Of a DNA stretch of 64,000 nucleotides, positions 35,790 through 45,365 are shown piece by piece. The notes below the pieces were generated by a model. That model saw nothing but the letters and a program-made list of their open reading frames with translations. It searched no databases and was not told where the DNA came from. Both the position numbers and the translations under genes were made by a program. Positions within the stretch are counted from its first letter, which is position 1, and each line of letters begins with the position of its first letter. This DNA comes from Psychrobacter celer. GTDB taxonomy: Bacteria; Pseudomonadota; Gammaproteobacteria; Pseudomonadales; Moraxellaceae. Location: contig NZ_JABASU010000003.1 in NCBI RefSeq assembly GCF_016107555.1, positions 1 through 64,000 of the forward strand. The letters run 5' to 3'.

Positions 35790-36101
35790 ATGTATAAATT
35801 AACCGTTTTTATCCCTGATGAGGCGCTCGAGTCAGTAAAATCAGCGCTGTTTGCCGCGGGCGGCGGTAAGATTGGCAATTATGAAGCGTGCTGCTGGCAA
35901 GTGCAAGGTACAGGGCAGTTTAAACCTTTGACAGGTAGTCATCCGCATATCGGTGCGCAAGATAGGCTAGAAAAAGTAACCGAGTGGCGCGTCGAGATGG
36001 TGGTAGCAAAAGAAAACATCGAGCAGGTCATTGGTGCGTTAAAGCAGGCGCACCCTTATGAGACGCCTGCTTATGATGTTATCGAAGTACTTGACTGGTA
36101 A
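35790..36101 (+). CDS. NIF3-type single-domain protein (YqfO insert-like)
   Basis: 103 residues. The sequence corresponds to the CutA-like domain that is inserted in YqfO-type NIF3 proteins, here on its own: KLTVFIPDEALESVKSALF, GKIGNYEACCWQ and the C-terminal LKQAHPYETPAYDVIEVLDW typical of that domain. The flanking metal-binding halves of NIF3 are absent. Function unknown; probably an oligomeric cytoplasmic protein. Excellent ribosome site AAGGAGG seven bases before the ATG. Confidence 0.85.
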   Translation: MYKLTVFIPDEALESVKSALFAAGGGKIGNYEACCWQVQGTGQFKPLTGSHPHIGAQDRLEKVTEWRVEMVVAKENIEQVIGALKQAHPYETPAYDVIEVLDW

Positions 36102-36129
36102 GAGATGAAGCAGGAGGGCTAATAGTAGT

Positions 36130-36498
36130 TCAATCTTCTTTTATTTTAATCACCTGATAGCTTGGGTAATCAAGCTCGATCTTATAGTCTTCGCCGCCGC
36201 GTCTGGCTTTTACCTTTATTTTGTGGTCGCCTTTCTTGTATTTTACATATTTGACACCGTACTCCATGCTGCTGACTTTATTGGCAGCGCGCTGCTCGAT
36301 TGCAGGCTGATACAGCTCTTTATCGATATTTTTCAGCGTTTTTTTGTGCTTCTTATACAGCTTGGTGTCTTTATAAACGTCTTCATATAGATCGCCATAG
36401 GCATTGTAGCCAGGCGCGGTGACGCAGCCAGTCGTCAGTGCCAAGGCAGCAACCATAGCAGTCACTGCAGCGGGCTTTACAAAAGTAGTGATGTGCAT
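36130..36498 (-). CDS. Lipoprotein with PepSY-like C-terminal repeat (short paralogue)
   Basis: 122 residues. Lipoprotein signal ending ALTTGC (acylated Cys about 25), ribosome site AGAGG. A Tyr/Lys-rich linker precedes a domain of about 60 residues: PAIEQRAANKVSSMEYGVKY ending in ELDYPSYQVIKIKED. This ending matches the C-terminal domain of the 216-residue neighbour closely (same PAI-QRA, KV, M-Y, VK and YP-VIKI-D positions), so they are paralogues. The fold pattern (helix then strands) suggests a PepSY-like inhibitor or binding domain. No enzyme motifs. Role unknown; probably outer-membrane anchored. Confidence 0.72.
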   Translation of the reverse strand: MHITTFVKPAAVTAMVAALALTTGCVTAPGYNAYGDLYEDVYKDTKLYKKHKKTLKNIDKELYQPAIEQRAANKVSSMEYGVKYVKYKKGDHKIKVKARRGGEDYKIELDYPSYQVIKIKED

Positions 36499-36683
36499 AA
36501 AAACCTCTTATGGGGTCAAAACGTGATGAGTCGGTTTATAAAAAATGGCCAAACAAACCAAGGGCTGGCTTATTTGACCAGAGGCATCAAGACCACAACG
36601 ATGCCAAAACTTAATAAAAAGTCGCGCGAATAACGCACGTACAAACAAGAATAATCGATAAGACGCGCACTATCTCATCAAAA

Positions 36684-37334
36684 TTAGTCTTTTTCTATTT
36701 TGATGACGTTTAGGTTGGGATAGCCAAGCAATATTTCGTACTCTTGGGAGCCGCGTTTTGCCTCAATCTCAAACACTCCACGATTATTTTTTTCTTCCAG
36801 CTCAATGTCTTTGACGCGGTAACCCATGGCGCCAACCTTTCTGATCGCCCGTTGTTTGATGGCAGGGTAGCGTGACTCTTGTTTGATACGATCCTCGACA
36901 TCATCACCTTTATAGTGCTTATTGTATTTACCATGATTCTTATGTTTATCGTTCTTATGATAATCTTCGTCGTCCCAAATATTGGACCAAGATTTTTTGT
37001 TTGAGCTGATCAAGCGCAGATCAGGATAGCTATATTTTAGCTCATATGCTTGGTTGTTCTTTTTGGCATAAGCAATGAGCGCACGGCGGCCTCGATGACT
37101 GTCCGCTCTAATATCCATTACTTGATAGCCTTTACGGCGCAAGTTATTGCGTAGCTGCTGACTGACGCGCCTATAACTAACACGGTCATAATCGCCATCT
37201 CCGCCGTAGATGGGGTAGTCATAACCGTATCCAGGCGCGGCGACCGTGCAACCGACGGTAGAGACACTCAGTAATGCGATAGCAAGACCAGAGGTGACCA
37301 CCGCTAATAAAGACGAAGATCTTAATATTTTCAC
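36684..37334 (-). CDS. Lipoprotein with two PepSY-like repeats (long paralogue)
   Basis: 216 residues, starting at GTG 37334 with AGGAG upstream. Lipoprotein signal ending STVGC (Cys29). Two related domains: residues about 53-112 (RRVSQQLRNNLRRKGYQVMD ending SYPDLRLIS) and about 155-216 (YPAIKQRAIRKVGAMGYRVK ending LGYPNLNVIKIEKD). They are linked by a very His/Lys/Asn/Asp-rich segment (about 120-150) that could bind metal. The second domain is the one shared with the downstream 122-residue lipoprotein. Tandem paralogues point to a local duplication. Unknown function. Confidence 0.75.
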   Translation of the reverse strand: MKILRSSSLLAVVTSGLAIALLSVSTVGCTVAAPGYGYDYPIYGGDGDYDRVSYRRVSQQLRNNLRRKGYQVMDIRADSHRGRRALIAYAKKNNQAYELKYSYPDLRLISSNKKSWSNIWDDEDYHKNDKHKNHGKYNKHYKGDDVEDRIKQESRYPAIKQRAIRKVGAMGYRVKDIELEEKNNRGVFEIEAKRGSQEYEILLGYPNLNVIKIEKD

Positions 37335-37930
37335 AATGTCTTCTCCTATAGGGGATATTTCTTCTTTTTGAAATATTTGCTTACATAACCATAGTAGGAT
37401 GATAATCTCATTACTGCGTGTCTTGGCTGTTAATAAGTTGTAAACTTTGCAAATATTTGCGTAAGCATCGGCAACTTTAGGTGACTAATGTGCAGGATGC
37501 AGAGAAGTTTATCGCCAATCCGTTTGTATCATCATGTGATTTTTTCAAGCAGGCAATTACTTTTAAAAAATAAAAGGGATAATTATCAATAGCTTAGTCG
37601 GGTAAAAATGAGTGCAAAAGTGCTTATGTAAGTATATGCTTACACGCAATGACGCTTACGCCACTTAACATCACATTATAGATTGGGCATTATAGTTACA
37701 CGGCATTAGGGAATGTGACTCAAGGATTGAGTTGACCGCATTAAGGATAATGATTCAGTGATCAGCATCAGGATGATAATGAGAACTGAAGTAAGGCACA
37801 TTTTCTGTGCTGACAACAGCAGTGATTGCTGGTAGTCGTAGAAAAAGGGCAGGATGCCCAGTATCACATTATGTTGAATAGCGTGCAAGGATGCACATGA
37901 CGCAACCGTGGTAGGTAACATGGATGGTTA

Positions 37931-37974
37931 ACAATAAAACCGCATAACAATTCATTGCTATGCGGTTTTATTGT
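37931..37974. terminator. 16-base perfect inverted repeat, terminator-like
   Basis: Arms acaataaaaccgcata and tatgcggttttattgt with a 12-base loop. It has U/A-rich ends on both strands and shares the accgcat core with the next hairpin. Confidence 0.65.
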
Positions 37975-37992
37975 ATCTGCTCGTTCGATGCA

Positions 37993-38026
37993 AAAAAAGA
38001 CCGCATACTTTCATGCGGTCTTTTTT
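37993..38026. terminator. Bidirectional terminator (csbD side)
   Basis: Perfect 14-base arms A6 gaccgcat/atgcggtc T6 with a 6-base loop, downstream of the minus-strand csbD gene. Confidence 0.9.
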
Positions 38027-38140
38027 ATTCTCTACTATTTATCATTTACTTAATAGCAAGTGCTCAACAGTAAGTAATTGAACTGATCACTGTGAGTGAG
38101 TAAAGAAGACTAACTCAGTAAGTACAATTAGTAGTTACTG

Positions 38141-38344
38141 TTAGTAATTATTGTGGCGACGCCATTCGTCTACTTCGCGCTCGGCATTTTCTTTACTATG
38201 GCCATAGCGCTCTTGTACACGGCCTACTAGCTTGTCGCGGCTGCCTTCGATATGAGTGAGGTCATCATCGGTAAGCTCTGCCCATTTTTGTTTAACCGCA
38301 CCTTTCATTTGGTTCCATTCACCTTTTAGCGTATGTTCATTCAT
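38141..38344 (-). CDS. CsbD-family stress protein
   Basis: 67 residues from ATG 38344, which has AGAAGGAAT upstream. Matches the CsbD pattern: N-terminal GEWNQMKGAVKQKWAELTDDDL, then GSRDKLVGRVQERYGHSKENAEREVDEW. Small hydrophilic alpha-helical protein, usually induced by general stress; biochemical role unknown. A longer frame starts at 38413 but lacks family support. Confidence 0.92.
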   Translation of the reverse strand: MNEHTLKGEWNQMKGAVKQKWAELTDDDLTHIEGSRDKLVGRVQERYGHSKENAEREVDEWRRHNNY

Positions 38345-38679
38345 TATTATATTCCTTCTGTTATGATCGAGTTTAGTATTGAAGCTAAGTCTAAAAGCTA
38401 AGTTTTGTCTCAAGACTAAGCTTTAATATCTTAAGCTTTAGAATATTAAGTTATAAGACATGCGTTCCATCTGTCTTTTTATACCGTATCACTCAGTGGC
38501 TGCTGATTGTTACCAACACTCAACTTGCATTGGCAATCAAGCGTGAGCCAACTGGTGATATCTAATATAGGCGCTCACAATAGCCTTGTCTGTATAGGCA
38601 GTGTTTAGAGTGTTGCGCCATTATAGAAATCTACGTACCTGTGTTAGGAGTGGCATCTTTGTGTAATAAAAGGCAGCTT
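38345..38679. other. Intergenic region
   Basis: 335 bases. Repetitive ttaagctttagaatattaag-like AT stretches near 38390-38460. No gene or clear terminator recognised. Confidence 0.45.
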
Positions 38680-40008
38680 TTATGCAGTAGTCATACCGAC
38701 AAAGTCAAAATCGACGGATGGAGTTTTGCCCTGTATTAACAGACTAATAGCTTTTGCCGAACCACAAGCGTGGGTCCAGCCAAGTGTGCCATGACCTGTG
38801 TTTAGCCATAAATTATCAAAACTCGCCGCTGTATTGTGACTACCGTGACGGACATGGCCTTTGTGCGCGCGGCCTATCAGCGGTACGTTTGATGGGGTCA
38901 TCGGCCGCAGCCCTGCCCAATATTGTACAGAGTTTGCAATGATGCCTTTTGGAAATAGCTGCTGCACACGGCGAGTGATGGCCGCGCAGCGAGTGGGATT
39001 TAGATCCAGATTGTAGCCGTTGAATTCGGCGGTGCCCGCAACCCGTAGCTTGTCACCGAGGCGCGATGCCACCAGTTTAAACTCATCATCGATTAGGCTG
39101 ACAAATGGCGCTAGATGCGGAGCGCGAGGATTAACTTGATAAGTGGCCGAGTAGCCTTTGGCAGGGAAGATAGGCAGCTGTACATCAAGCGGCTTCATTA
39201 GGGCGACGCTATGGCTACCAAGCGCCAGCACATAGCTATCGGCGCTAAAGGTCTGGGCATTTTCGTCTTTGGGCCGAAGGGTGACGCTATGCACGTGCGG
39301 CTGCGACGTTTGGGTATCGAGGTTGATGGCGAGGATATCAGTATCATATAAAAACTGTACGCCTGCTTTGAGGCAGCGCGCAGCCAAGCGCTGAGTAAAT
39401 ATATGGGCGTTGCCCGACTCATCACGGCTAGTATAGGTTGCGCCTGTGAGCTTATGAGCGATGGGGTAGAGCGCAGGCTCTAAGCTGACCGCAGTACGAA
39501 TATCGATGATATGGCGCTCACAGCCTAGCGCTTGCATACGCTCGGTCGGAGCAATGGCTGCCTCAAACTCTGCTTGGTCGGTATAAAAATGCATGATGCC
39601 GCGCGTTTGCTGCTCATACTCGATACCGATATCCGCGCGTAGCTGCTGCAAAGCTTCTCGTGAAAACAGCCCCAATCGGACCATCTGTACCAGATTGGCA
39701 TCCGCTCTGTCCGCGCGGCACTCTTGCAAAAACTGCAGCGCCCATCTGAGCTGCGCCTTGTCCGCTCGCAGGCGATACAGCAGCGGTGCGTCTTCTCTAC
39801 CTAGCCACTTTAGTGCTTTTTTCGGGGTTGCAGGATTGGCCCAAGGAGTGGCGTGCGAGACTGATATCTGCCCGCCATTGGCAAACGAGGTTTGCATCCC
39901 TGCTGCTGATTCACGCTCGATGACGGTCACATCATAGCCTGCTTGGCGAAGATACCATGCGGTGGTCACACCCACCACGCCTGCCCCGAGTACCGCGATA
40001 TGTGTCAT
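38680..40008 (-). CDS. dadA: D-amino acid dehydrogenase
   Basis: 442 residues. FAD Rossmann motif VLGAGVVGVTTAWYL (about 6-20), followed by ERESAAGMQTSFANGGQIS and, late, YWAGLRPMTPSNVPLIGRA, typical of DadA-type oxidoreductases. It oxidises D-amino acids, chiefly D-alanine, to the keto acid with electrons to the quinone pool; peripheral inner-membrane protein. The usual alanine racemase partner dadX is not adjacent. The ATG at 40008 has a weak AGAGCA ribosome site. It is close behind ygfZ on the same strand (56 bases). Confidence 0.92.
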   Translation of the reverse strand: MTHIAVLGAGVVGVTTAWYLRQAGYDVTVIERESAAGMQTSFANGGQISVSHATPWANPATPKKALKWLGREDAPLLYRLRADKAQLRWALQFLQECRADRADANLVQMVRLGLFSREALQQLRADIGIEYEQQTRGIMHFYTDQAEFEAAIAPTERMQALGCERHIIDIRTAVSLEPALYPIAHKLTGATYTSRDESGNAHIFTQRLAARCLKAGVQFLYDTDILAINLDTQTSQPHVHSVTLRPKDENAQTFSADSYVLALGSHSVALMKPLDVQLPIFPAKGYSATYQVNPRAPHLAPFVSLIDDEFKLVASRLGDKLRVAGTAEFNGYNLDLNPTRCAAITRRVQQLFPKGIIANSVQYWAGLRPMTPSNVPLIGRAHKGHVRHGSHNTAASFDNLWLNTGHGTLGWTHACGSAKAISLLIQGKTPSVDFDFVGMTTA

Positions 40009-40064
40009 AGATTGCTCTGCTGCGTTTTTAAAAAAAGTGCTGTTATGGCTTGAGATTTTTTGTG

Positions 40065-40817
40065 CTATGGTTGGCGGGCTACATCTGCTTGCAGTGCTGG
40101 TGGCAATGCCAACACTGTCAGCTCGCTGTCGGCTAAATGTTCTGGACGGGCAACGACTAACGCCTCAAAGCCATTATTGCTAGCAATGGCGTTGACCACC
40201 TGAATTTTATCGAGTTTGTCGCCAGCTGCTGGCATCTCGCCTGTGCCACTGACATAGTGCAAAAACGCCTTTGGCGCTGATTTAAAATAAATACGGGCGA
40301 TGACCTCTTGACCCAAGTAGCAGCCTTTATCATAGTCCATTCCGCCGCGCTGATGCAGGCGTAGCTCTTGCGGCTGAAACTGCCCTTGTGTCGCCGCGAC
40401 GATCCAGTAGTTGCCAGTGGCGATACTTTGCAGCGCCCATGCATTGGCCTCTTCTATCGTATGATGCTCGTCTTTGTGACTAAAAGTCGGCTCATCAGCG
40501 AGCACACAAGGATAGATGGCAGCTGGAGCGCTGGTCTCAAACTTCGAAAATGCGCCGTACTTTTTAAGATGGGCTTGTAAGCTGTCGGTACAATCAGCGC
40601 TGATGACAATATCAAAGTGATTTTCGGCTTGTTTTTTGATCCAAATGCCAAACTCGATGCGGCCCTTTAGGTTGCTAATGGCAGCAGCTTGATAGCTGAG
40701 CCCGAGTTTGGTGACATCAATGGTCAGCTGGCTTTGCAAGAATTTTTCGGCATCCTCGCCTTGGAGCGTCACTTGAGAAAACTGCGGCAGAGTCGATATA
40801 TCGGTAGATCGAGTCAT
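40065..40817 (-). CDS. ygfZ: tRNA-modifying/Fe-S folate-binding protein YgfZ
   Basis: 250 residues from ATG 40817 with AAGGA upstream; a longer frame adds a hydrophobic stretch not found in the family. N-terminal FSQVTLQGEDAEKFLQSQLT, and the signature KGCYLGQEVIAR (about 170-181) whose Cys is the functional residue in E. coli. It supports assembly or repair of iron-sulfur enzymes, including MiaB, with tetrahydrofolate. Its dadA neighbour is an unrelated flavoenzyme. Confidence 0.92.
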   Translation of the reverse strand: MTRSTDISTLPQFSQVTLQGEDAEKFLQSQLTIDVTKLGLSYQAAAISNLKGRIEFGIWIKKQAENHFDIVISADCTDSLQAHLKKYGAFSKFETSAPAAIYPCVLADEPTFSHKDEHHTIEEANAWALQSIATGNYWIVAATQGQFQPQELRLHQRGGMDYDKGCYLGQEVIARIYFKSAPKAFLHYVSGTGEMPAAGDKLDKIQVVNAIASNNGFEALVVARPEHLADSELTVLALPPALQADVARQP

Positions 40818-41102
40818 TGTTATTATCCTTTTTTGAGCGCTGATTAGCAGGGTTTGCGCATAATAAGTAAGGGCTGGTATCAGACTCCTTTGACCAAATA
40901 CGCGCCTATAAAAACCAGATGAGATTAAGAAGAGTACCACAAAAAGTACCGCCGTAAAAAACAACAGTGCCTCGCCAATGGTTACGGTATAAGTTGGGTA
41001 TAGCGACCATTTTTCAACCGTACAAATTGGTTAAAGATGGCGAGTTACGGTACAATGTTAGCTCTACAATACACTTAAATATTGCTGGCTGCCGAGGAAA
41101 CG

Positions 41103-41456
41103 ATGAGCTTACCAAATTGTCCAAAATGTGATGCTGAATACACGTACGAAGATGGTGCGTTGCTGGTATGTCCCATGTGTGCCCATGAATGGACATCTGC
41201 GGAAACTGACGCCGCAGCAGCCGAAGCTCAAGGCGCTGTCATCCGCGATGCCGTCGGCAACGAGCTACAAGATGGCGACGCGGTGACCGTCATCAAAGAC
41301 TTAAAAGTTAAAGGCTCCTCACTCATCATCAAGGTAGGCACCAAGGCCAAAAGCATTCGCTTGCTACCAGACGCGAGCGATGGTCATGATATCGACTGTA
41401 AGCTCGATGGCTATGGGCCGATGAAGCTAAAATCCTCGGTGGTAAAAAAGGCATAA
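41103..41456 (+). CDS. yjdM: Zinc-ribbon PhnA/YjdM family protein
   Basis: 117 residues; ATG 41103 has GAGGAAA upstream. N-terminal zinc ribbon with CPKC (about 6-9) and CPMC (about 25-28), then a small beta-barrel with [19 protein letters not shown] and KAKSIRLL. The old name phnA refers to phosphonate use, but the family is now thought not to be the phosphonoacetate hydrolase. Role unclear. Divergent from ygfZ, just upstream of hemL. Confidence 0.92.
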   Translation: MSLPNCPKCDAEYTYEDGALLVCPMCAHEWTSAETDAAAAEAQGAVIRDAVGNELQDGDAVTVIKDLKVKGSSLIIKVGTKAKSIRLLPDASDGHDIDCKLDGYGPMKLKSSVVKKA

Positions 41457-41528
41457 AACGCCTGCAAGCCAACAGACTAAAGATGACTTATGTCACTATT
41501 ACCTTTACTACAATAATAGAGAATATTT

Positions 41529-42830
41529 ATGAGTACTAAAAACGAACAACTATTTGCGCAAGCTCGCAAACATATCCCAGGCGGTGTCAACTCACCTGTC
41601 CGTGCCTTTGCTGGAGTGGGTGGTACGCCGATTTTTATGCACCGTGCTAGCGGTAGCAAAATCTATGATACCGAAGACAATGGCTATATCGATTATGTTG
41701 GCTCGTGGGGGCCGATGATTTTGGGTCATGCTCATCCAAAGGTGATCGATGCGGTCAAAAAAGCAGCGGATGATGGTCTGAGCTTTGGTACACCAACCCC
41801 ATTTGAAACCACCGTTGCCGATAAGATCTGCGAGATCGTGCCAAGCGTTGAGATGATTCGCATGACCAACTCAGGCACGGAGGCGACCATGAGCGCCATC
41901 CGCTTGGCGCGTGGCTATACGGGACGTGACAAAATCGTTAAGTTCGAAGGCTGCTACCATGGCCATTCAGACAGCTTATTGGTCAAAGCAGGCTCAGGAA
42001 TGCTCGATATCGGCGAGCCAACATCAAAAGGCGTGCCAGCGGATTTTGCCAAGCATACCATCACCATTCCTTATAACGATCCGCAAGCGATTAAAGATTG
42101 TTTTGAAAAGTGGGGTGATGAGATTGCTTGTGTCATTTTGGAGCCGATCGCTGGCAACATGAATATGGTCGTGCCCACCCAAGCGTTTCACGATACCTTG
42201 CGTGCTGAGTGTACTGCCAACGACACCGTGCTGATCTTTGATGAAGTGATGACGGGTTTTCGTGTCGGTCTTGGCGGCGCGCAGGCACATTTCGGTATCG
42301 ACCCTGATTTGACCTGTTTTGGCAAAATCATCGGCGCTGGCCTGCCCGTAGGCGCATTTGGCGGAAAAGAGAAAATCATGTCTTGTATCGCCCCCCTAGG
42401 CGGCGTTTATCAAGCGGGTACGCTATCGGGCAACCCACTTGCCATGCGTGCAGGTATTGCGATGTTTGAGGACTTAACAGTCGCAGGTTTTTATGACGAG
42501 CTATCGGCCAAAGTAGATAAGCTAATCGGCGGCTTTCAGGCAGCTGCGGACAAACATGGTATCAATCTACGCACCAATAACGTCGGCGGTATGTTTGGCA
42601 TGTTTTTTGTCAAAGACCGCGACACTACTGTACCGCAAAACTTCAATGACGTGACGCAGTGTGACATGGAAGCCTTTAACACCTTTTTCCATGGCATGTT
42701 AGATCGCGGTATTTATTTGGCACCGTCAGCATATGAAGCGGGCTTTATGTCAATCAAGCACAGCGATGCAGACATCGATGCCTCAATCAAAGCCGCTGAC
42801 GAGATATTTGCTGAGATGGCGACAGCGTAG
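41529..42830 (+). CDS. hemL: Glutamate-1-semialdehyde 2,1-aminomutase
   Basis: 433 residues. N-terminal [49 protein letters not shown] and the PLP Lys in [17 protein letters not shown] (about 265-281). It converts glutamate-1-semialdehyde to 5-aminolevulinate, the C5 route to haem. The gene is followed by a tandem sequence and then a terminator. TPR-lolB synteny at the right edge of the window suggests hemA lies just outside it, so two steps of the C5 pathway may be near each other on the chromosome. Confidence 0.96.
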   Translation: MSTKNEQLFAQARKHIPGGVNSPVRAFAGVGGTPIFMHRASGSKIYDTEDNGYIDYVGSWGPMILGHAHPKVIDAVKKAADDGLSFGTPTPFETTVADKICEIVPSVEMIRMTNSGTEATMSAIRLARGYTGRDKIVKFEGCYHGHSDSLLVKAGSGMLDIGEPTSKGVPADFAKHTITIPYNDPQAIKDCFEKWGDEIACVILEPIAGNMNMVVPTQAFHDTLRAECTANDTVLIFDEVMTGFRVGLGGAQAHFGIDPDLTCFGKIIGAGLPVGAFGGKEKIMSCIAPLGGVYQAGTLSGNPLAMRAGIAMFEDLTVAGFYDELSAKVDKLIGGFQAAADKHGINLRTNNVGGMFGMFFVKDRDTTVPQNFNDVTQCDMEAFNTFFHGMLDRGIYLAPSAYEAGFMSIKHSDADIDASIKAADEIFAEMATA

Positions 42831-42893
42831 TTTAGCCATTTAAGCGATTGACTCGTTAAGAATAAGCGACTGACTCGTTAAAAAGTGGCAGTC

Positions 42894-42937
42894 TAAAAAA
42901 CCAGCAAGATCATTCTGTGATTTTTGCTGGTTTTTTT
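42894..42937 (+). terminator. Rho-independent terminator of hemL
   Basis: Stem aaaaaaccagcaa/ttgctggtttttt with a loop of about 17 bases containing a weaker inner stem. Preceded by a direct repeat gactcgttaa (about 42850 and 42872). Confidence 0.88.
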
Positions 42938-43111
42938 ATGGATATATTATTTATGATACTTTGCGAATAATATGACGTATTCCTGAAAATCGTTTTTATA
43001 GTGGTTAGCGTGACTGATGCTTATACATTTCTTACCTGTGCGCCCAAAAAATAGACAATGAGTTATGATATTCTGAGGCAAACCTGAATAATCAAGCAAG
43101 GATGCAAATGA

Positions 43112-44833
43112 ATGAGTACCAGCCCTTCTAGCCACACCGCACCACTATGGCAAGCCACTTATGACCAATACGGATTAAAGAATCATTTGGATGTATTGGA
43201 AGATAAGCAAAATCTGATGGACTTACTACAACCAAAGATTGAAAAACATAGTGAGTTGCCAGCTTTTAGTATGGGGGCGGCCACCCTCACTTTTGGGCAG
43301 CTAGATATAGCCAGTCGACGTTTCGCGGCTTTTTTACAAGCGCAAGGCGTCGAGAAAGGCGACCGTATTGCAGTACAACTACCAAATATATTGCAGTATG
43401 CCGTGGTATTGCTGGGTTGCCTACGTGCCGGTGTGGTACTGGTCAATGTCAATCCTATGTATACCCAATATGAATTGGCGCATCAGCTCACAGATGCTAA
43501 AGCCTATGGCCTAATCGTACTAGATGGCATGAGCACGGCTTATGAGCAATTAGAGCACACCGTCAAAGCGCAGCTAGCGTGGGTGGTCAGATGTTCTATA
43601 GATCCTAGCATTGCTGATAATGATATTGCCTTGCTCAGTCAAATTGGCTCAGAACAATCTGCGAACACAGATGAGCAGATACATGCCTCGACCGAATCAT
43701 CACTTGAGTCATCTCAGCACAACATAACGTTTGCCCATATTATGCAAACCTATGATGCAAAAGAGTTCAAAGCCGTTACGATTGAACATGAAGATTTGGC
43801 GCTACTGCAATATACAGGCGGTACGACGGGCAAGCCAAAAGGTGCCATGCTGACTCATTACAATGTCATGGCCAATGTCTGCCAGTGCTATGCAATGTTT
43901 GGCAAGACGATTGAATCCAATTGTAGCGAGCAGATTAAAATGCTCAATCCTTTACCGCTTTATCATATTTTTTCGTTTACAGTCTGCGGCTTGCTTTGTC
44001 TTTATGGCGGCTGGGAAGATATATTGGTCACCAATCCACGTGATATCGATGGTTTAGTAAATACCATTGAACAGCATCGACCTCACGTTATCCCTTCTGT
44101 GAATACCTTATTCATTGGTATGCTGCATCATCCAAAATTTGCCAATCTTGATTTTAGTCGTCTAGCGCTATCTATCGGTGGCGGTACAGCGATTATTAAA
44201 GCCGTCTCGGATCAGTGGCAGCAAGTCACGGGTATGATTATTAGTGAAGGCTATGGTATGTCTGAGACGTCGCCCGTTATTTCTTTCAATCCGTCTGGCG
44301 TTACAGCGTTCAATGGTAGCGTTGGATTGCCGCTGGCTTTGACAGATATCCAGATTATTGATGAAAATGGGAACATATGCCCAGTAGGTACAAGAGGAGA
44401 GGTCTGTATCAAAGGGCCTCAGGTCATGCGCGGTTATTGGCAGCGAGACAATGCCGATACTTTTACCTCAAATGGCTACTTTAGGTCAGGTGATATTGGC
44501 GTTATGAATGATGAGGGGTTTTTGACGCTCGTCGACCGTAAAAAGGACATGATACTGGTATCAGGATTTAACGTATATCCTAACGAAGTAGAGGCTGCAT
44601 TGACTGAACACCCTAAAGTGCTCGAAGTCGCGGTAGTCGGGGTGGCAGATGATCATAGCGGAGAAGTACCAAAAGCATTTGTGGTCAAAAAAGATACAAA
44701 TCTCACCGTAGAGGAACTACAAGACTTTGCGAGCAAGCGTCTAACTGGTTATAAGCGTCCACAGTCCTATGAGTTCATCGATGAGTTGCCTAAGACGGCG
44801 GTCGGCAAAATATTACGTAAATCCTTACGATAA
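43112..44833 (+). CDS. fadD: Long-chain acyl-CoA synthetase
   Basis: 573 residues. AMP-binding P-loop YTGGTTGKPKGAMLTH (about 235-250), the A5 motif GYGMSETSPV (about 388-397) and the C-terminal lysine region PKTAVGKILRK. It activates fatty acids to acyl-CoA at the inner membrane for degradation or lipid synthesis. The linker SEQSANTDEQIHASTESSLE (about 190-210) is low complexity. AAGGATG before the ATG. The wording resembles FadD more than a short-chain enzyme, though chain length cannot be set from sequence. Confidence 0.92.
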   Translation: MSTSPSSHTAPLWQATYDQYGLKNHLDVLEDKQNLMDLLQPKIEKHSELPAFSMGAATLTFGQLDIASRRFAAFLQAQGVEKGDRIAVQLPNILQYAVVLLGCLRAGVVLVNVNPMYTQYELAHQLTDAKAYGLIVLDGMSTAYEQLEHTVKAQLAWVVRCSIDPSIADNDIALLSQIGSEQSANTDEQIHASTESSLESSQHNITFAHIMQTYDAKEFKAVTIEHEDLALLQYTGGTTGKPKGAMLTHYNVMANVCQCYAMFGKTIESNCSEQIKMLNPLPLYHIFSFTVCGLLCLYGGWEDILVTNPRDIDGLVNTIEQHRPHVIPSVNTLFIGMLHHPKFANLDFSRLALSIGGGTAIIKAVSDQWQQVTGMIISEGYGMSETSPVISFNPSGVTAFNGSVGLPLALTDIQIIDENGNICPVGTRGEVCIKGPQVMRGYWQRDNADTFTSNGYFRSGDIGVMNDEGFLTLVDRKKDMILVSGFNVYPNEVEAALTEHPKVLEVAVVGVADDHSGEVPKAFVVKKDTNLTVEELQDFASKRLTGYKRPQSYEFIDELPKTAVGKILRKSLR

Positions 44834-44891
44834 AAAATGTGGCATGTCGCTTATAGAAATGAGCTGACATCAACGACGCTATCTATATCAG

Positions 44892-44928
44892 TAAAAACTG
44901 GGCGGCTCAAAATAGCGTCCAGTTTTTT
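44892..44928. terminator. Terminator between convergent fadD and the Mpo1-like gene
   Basis: Stem aaaactgg..cg/cg..ccagtttt with T7 on the plus strand and A5 on the minus side. Confidence 0.8.
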
Positions 44929-44957
44929 TATTATTCAACTTATATGACGACTAAACT

Positions 44958-45365
44958 TTATCGTGCTTTATCAAACTTACGATCTTTTAAGCTCAAATTG
45001 CCACGCAGGACATCGCCATACATACGAAAATCACTAGCAAAACTTTTTAGTGGAAACTTAAACGACGCGGGTTTATTTTTTTCAAAGAAAAAATGACCGA
45101 CCCAGGCACAGGCATAACCTGCGGCGATACCTTTGAGTAGCGGGGCGGGCGAGCGCGACTTGACCGACTTTGCGAGGCCCAGTAAGCCAAAGCTACTACC
45201 CGCAAAGTGCAACCGGCGGCAGGCCATGTTTTGATGCTCATCTAAATAAAAATCATAAAAGCTCTGTTTGGTTGGGCTGACGGTTTTGATGGCGTCGTTT
45301 TTTGCCTGAGTATGAGAGTGATGGTCAGCGGCTTTGATCACATCGAGGGTGGCTGTTTGATTCAT
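44958..45365 (-). CDS. Mpo1-like/DUF962 membrane protein
   Basis: 135 residues from ATG 45365 (AAGGAAG upstream). Carries the family pattern YLDEHQNMACRRLHFAGSSF then a hydrophobic stretch, AGYACAWVGHFFFEKNKPAS and a short C-terminal part with FRMYGDVLRG. The histidines of DEHQN, RLHF and VGHFF are the likely Fe(II) ligands of the yeast Mpo1 2-hydroxy fatty acid alpha-dioxygenase. Membrane associated. In bacteria the substrate is not known. Convergent with fadD, which fits fatty-acid chemistry (inference). Confidence 0.9.
   Translation of the reverse strand: MNQTATLDVIKAADHHSHTQAKNDAIKTVSPTKQSFYDFYLDEHQNMACRRLHFAGSSFGLLGLAKSVKSRSPAPLLKGIAAGYACAWVGHFFFEKNKPASFKFPLKSFASDFRMYGDVLRGNLSLKDRKFDKAR

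Larger units (their letters stand above)
37335..38140. other. Large gap with two strong hairpins
   Basis: About 0.8 kb between two minus-strand genes. No convincing reading frame on either strand. Two strong stem-loops at 37931-37974 and 37993-38026 end the gap; the second terminates csbD on the minus strand. The first could end a plus-strand RNA arising in this gap. Confidence 0.5.

Noticed and set aside
37706-37921. 71-codon minus-strand open frame in the csbD gap
   Set aside because: No ribosome site or family resemblance, and its composition is like non-coding DNA.
42841-42900. Direct repeat gactcgttaa after hemL as a possible attachment site
   Set aside because: Only about ten bases, no integrase gene nearby, and followed by an ordinary terminator.
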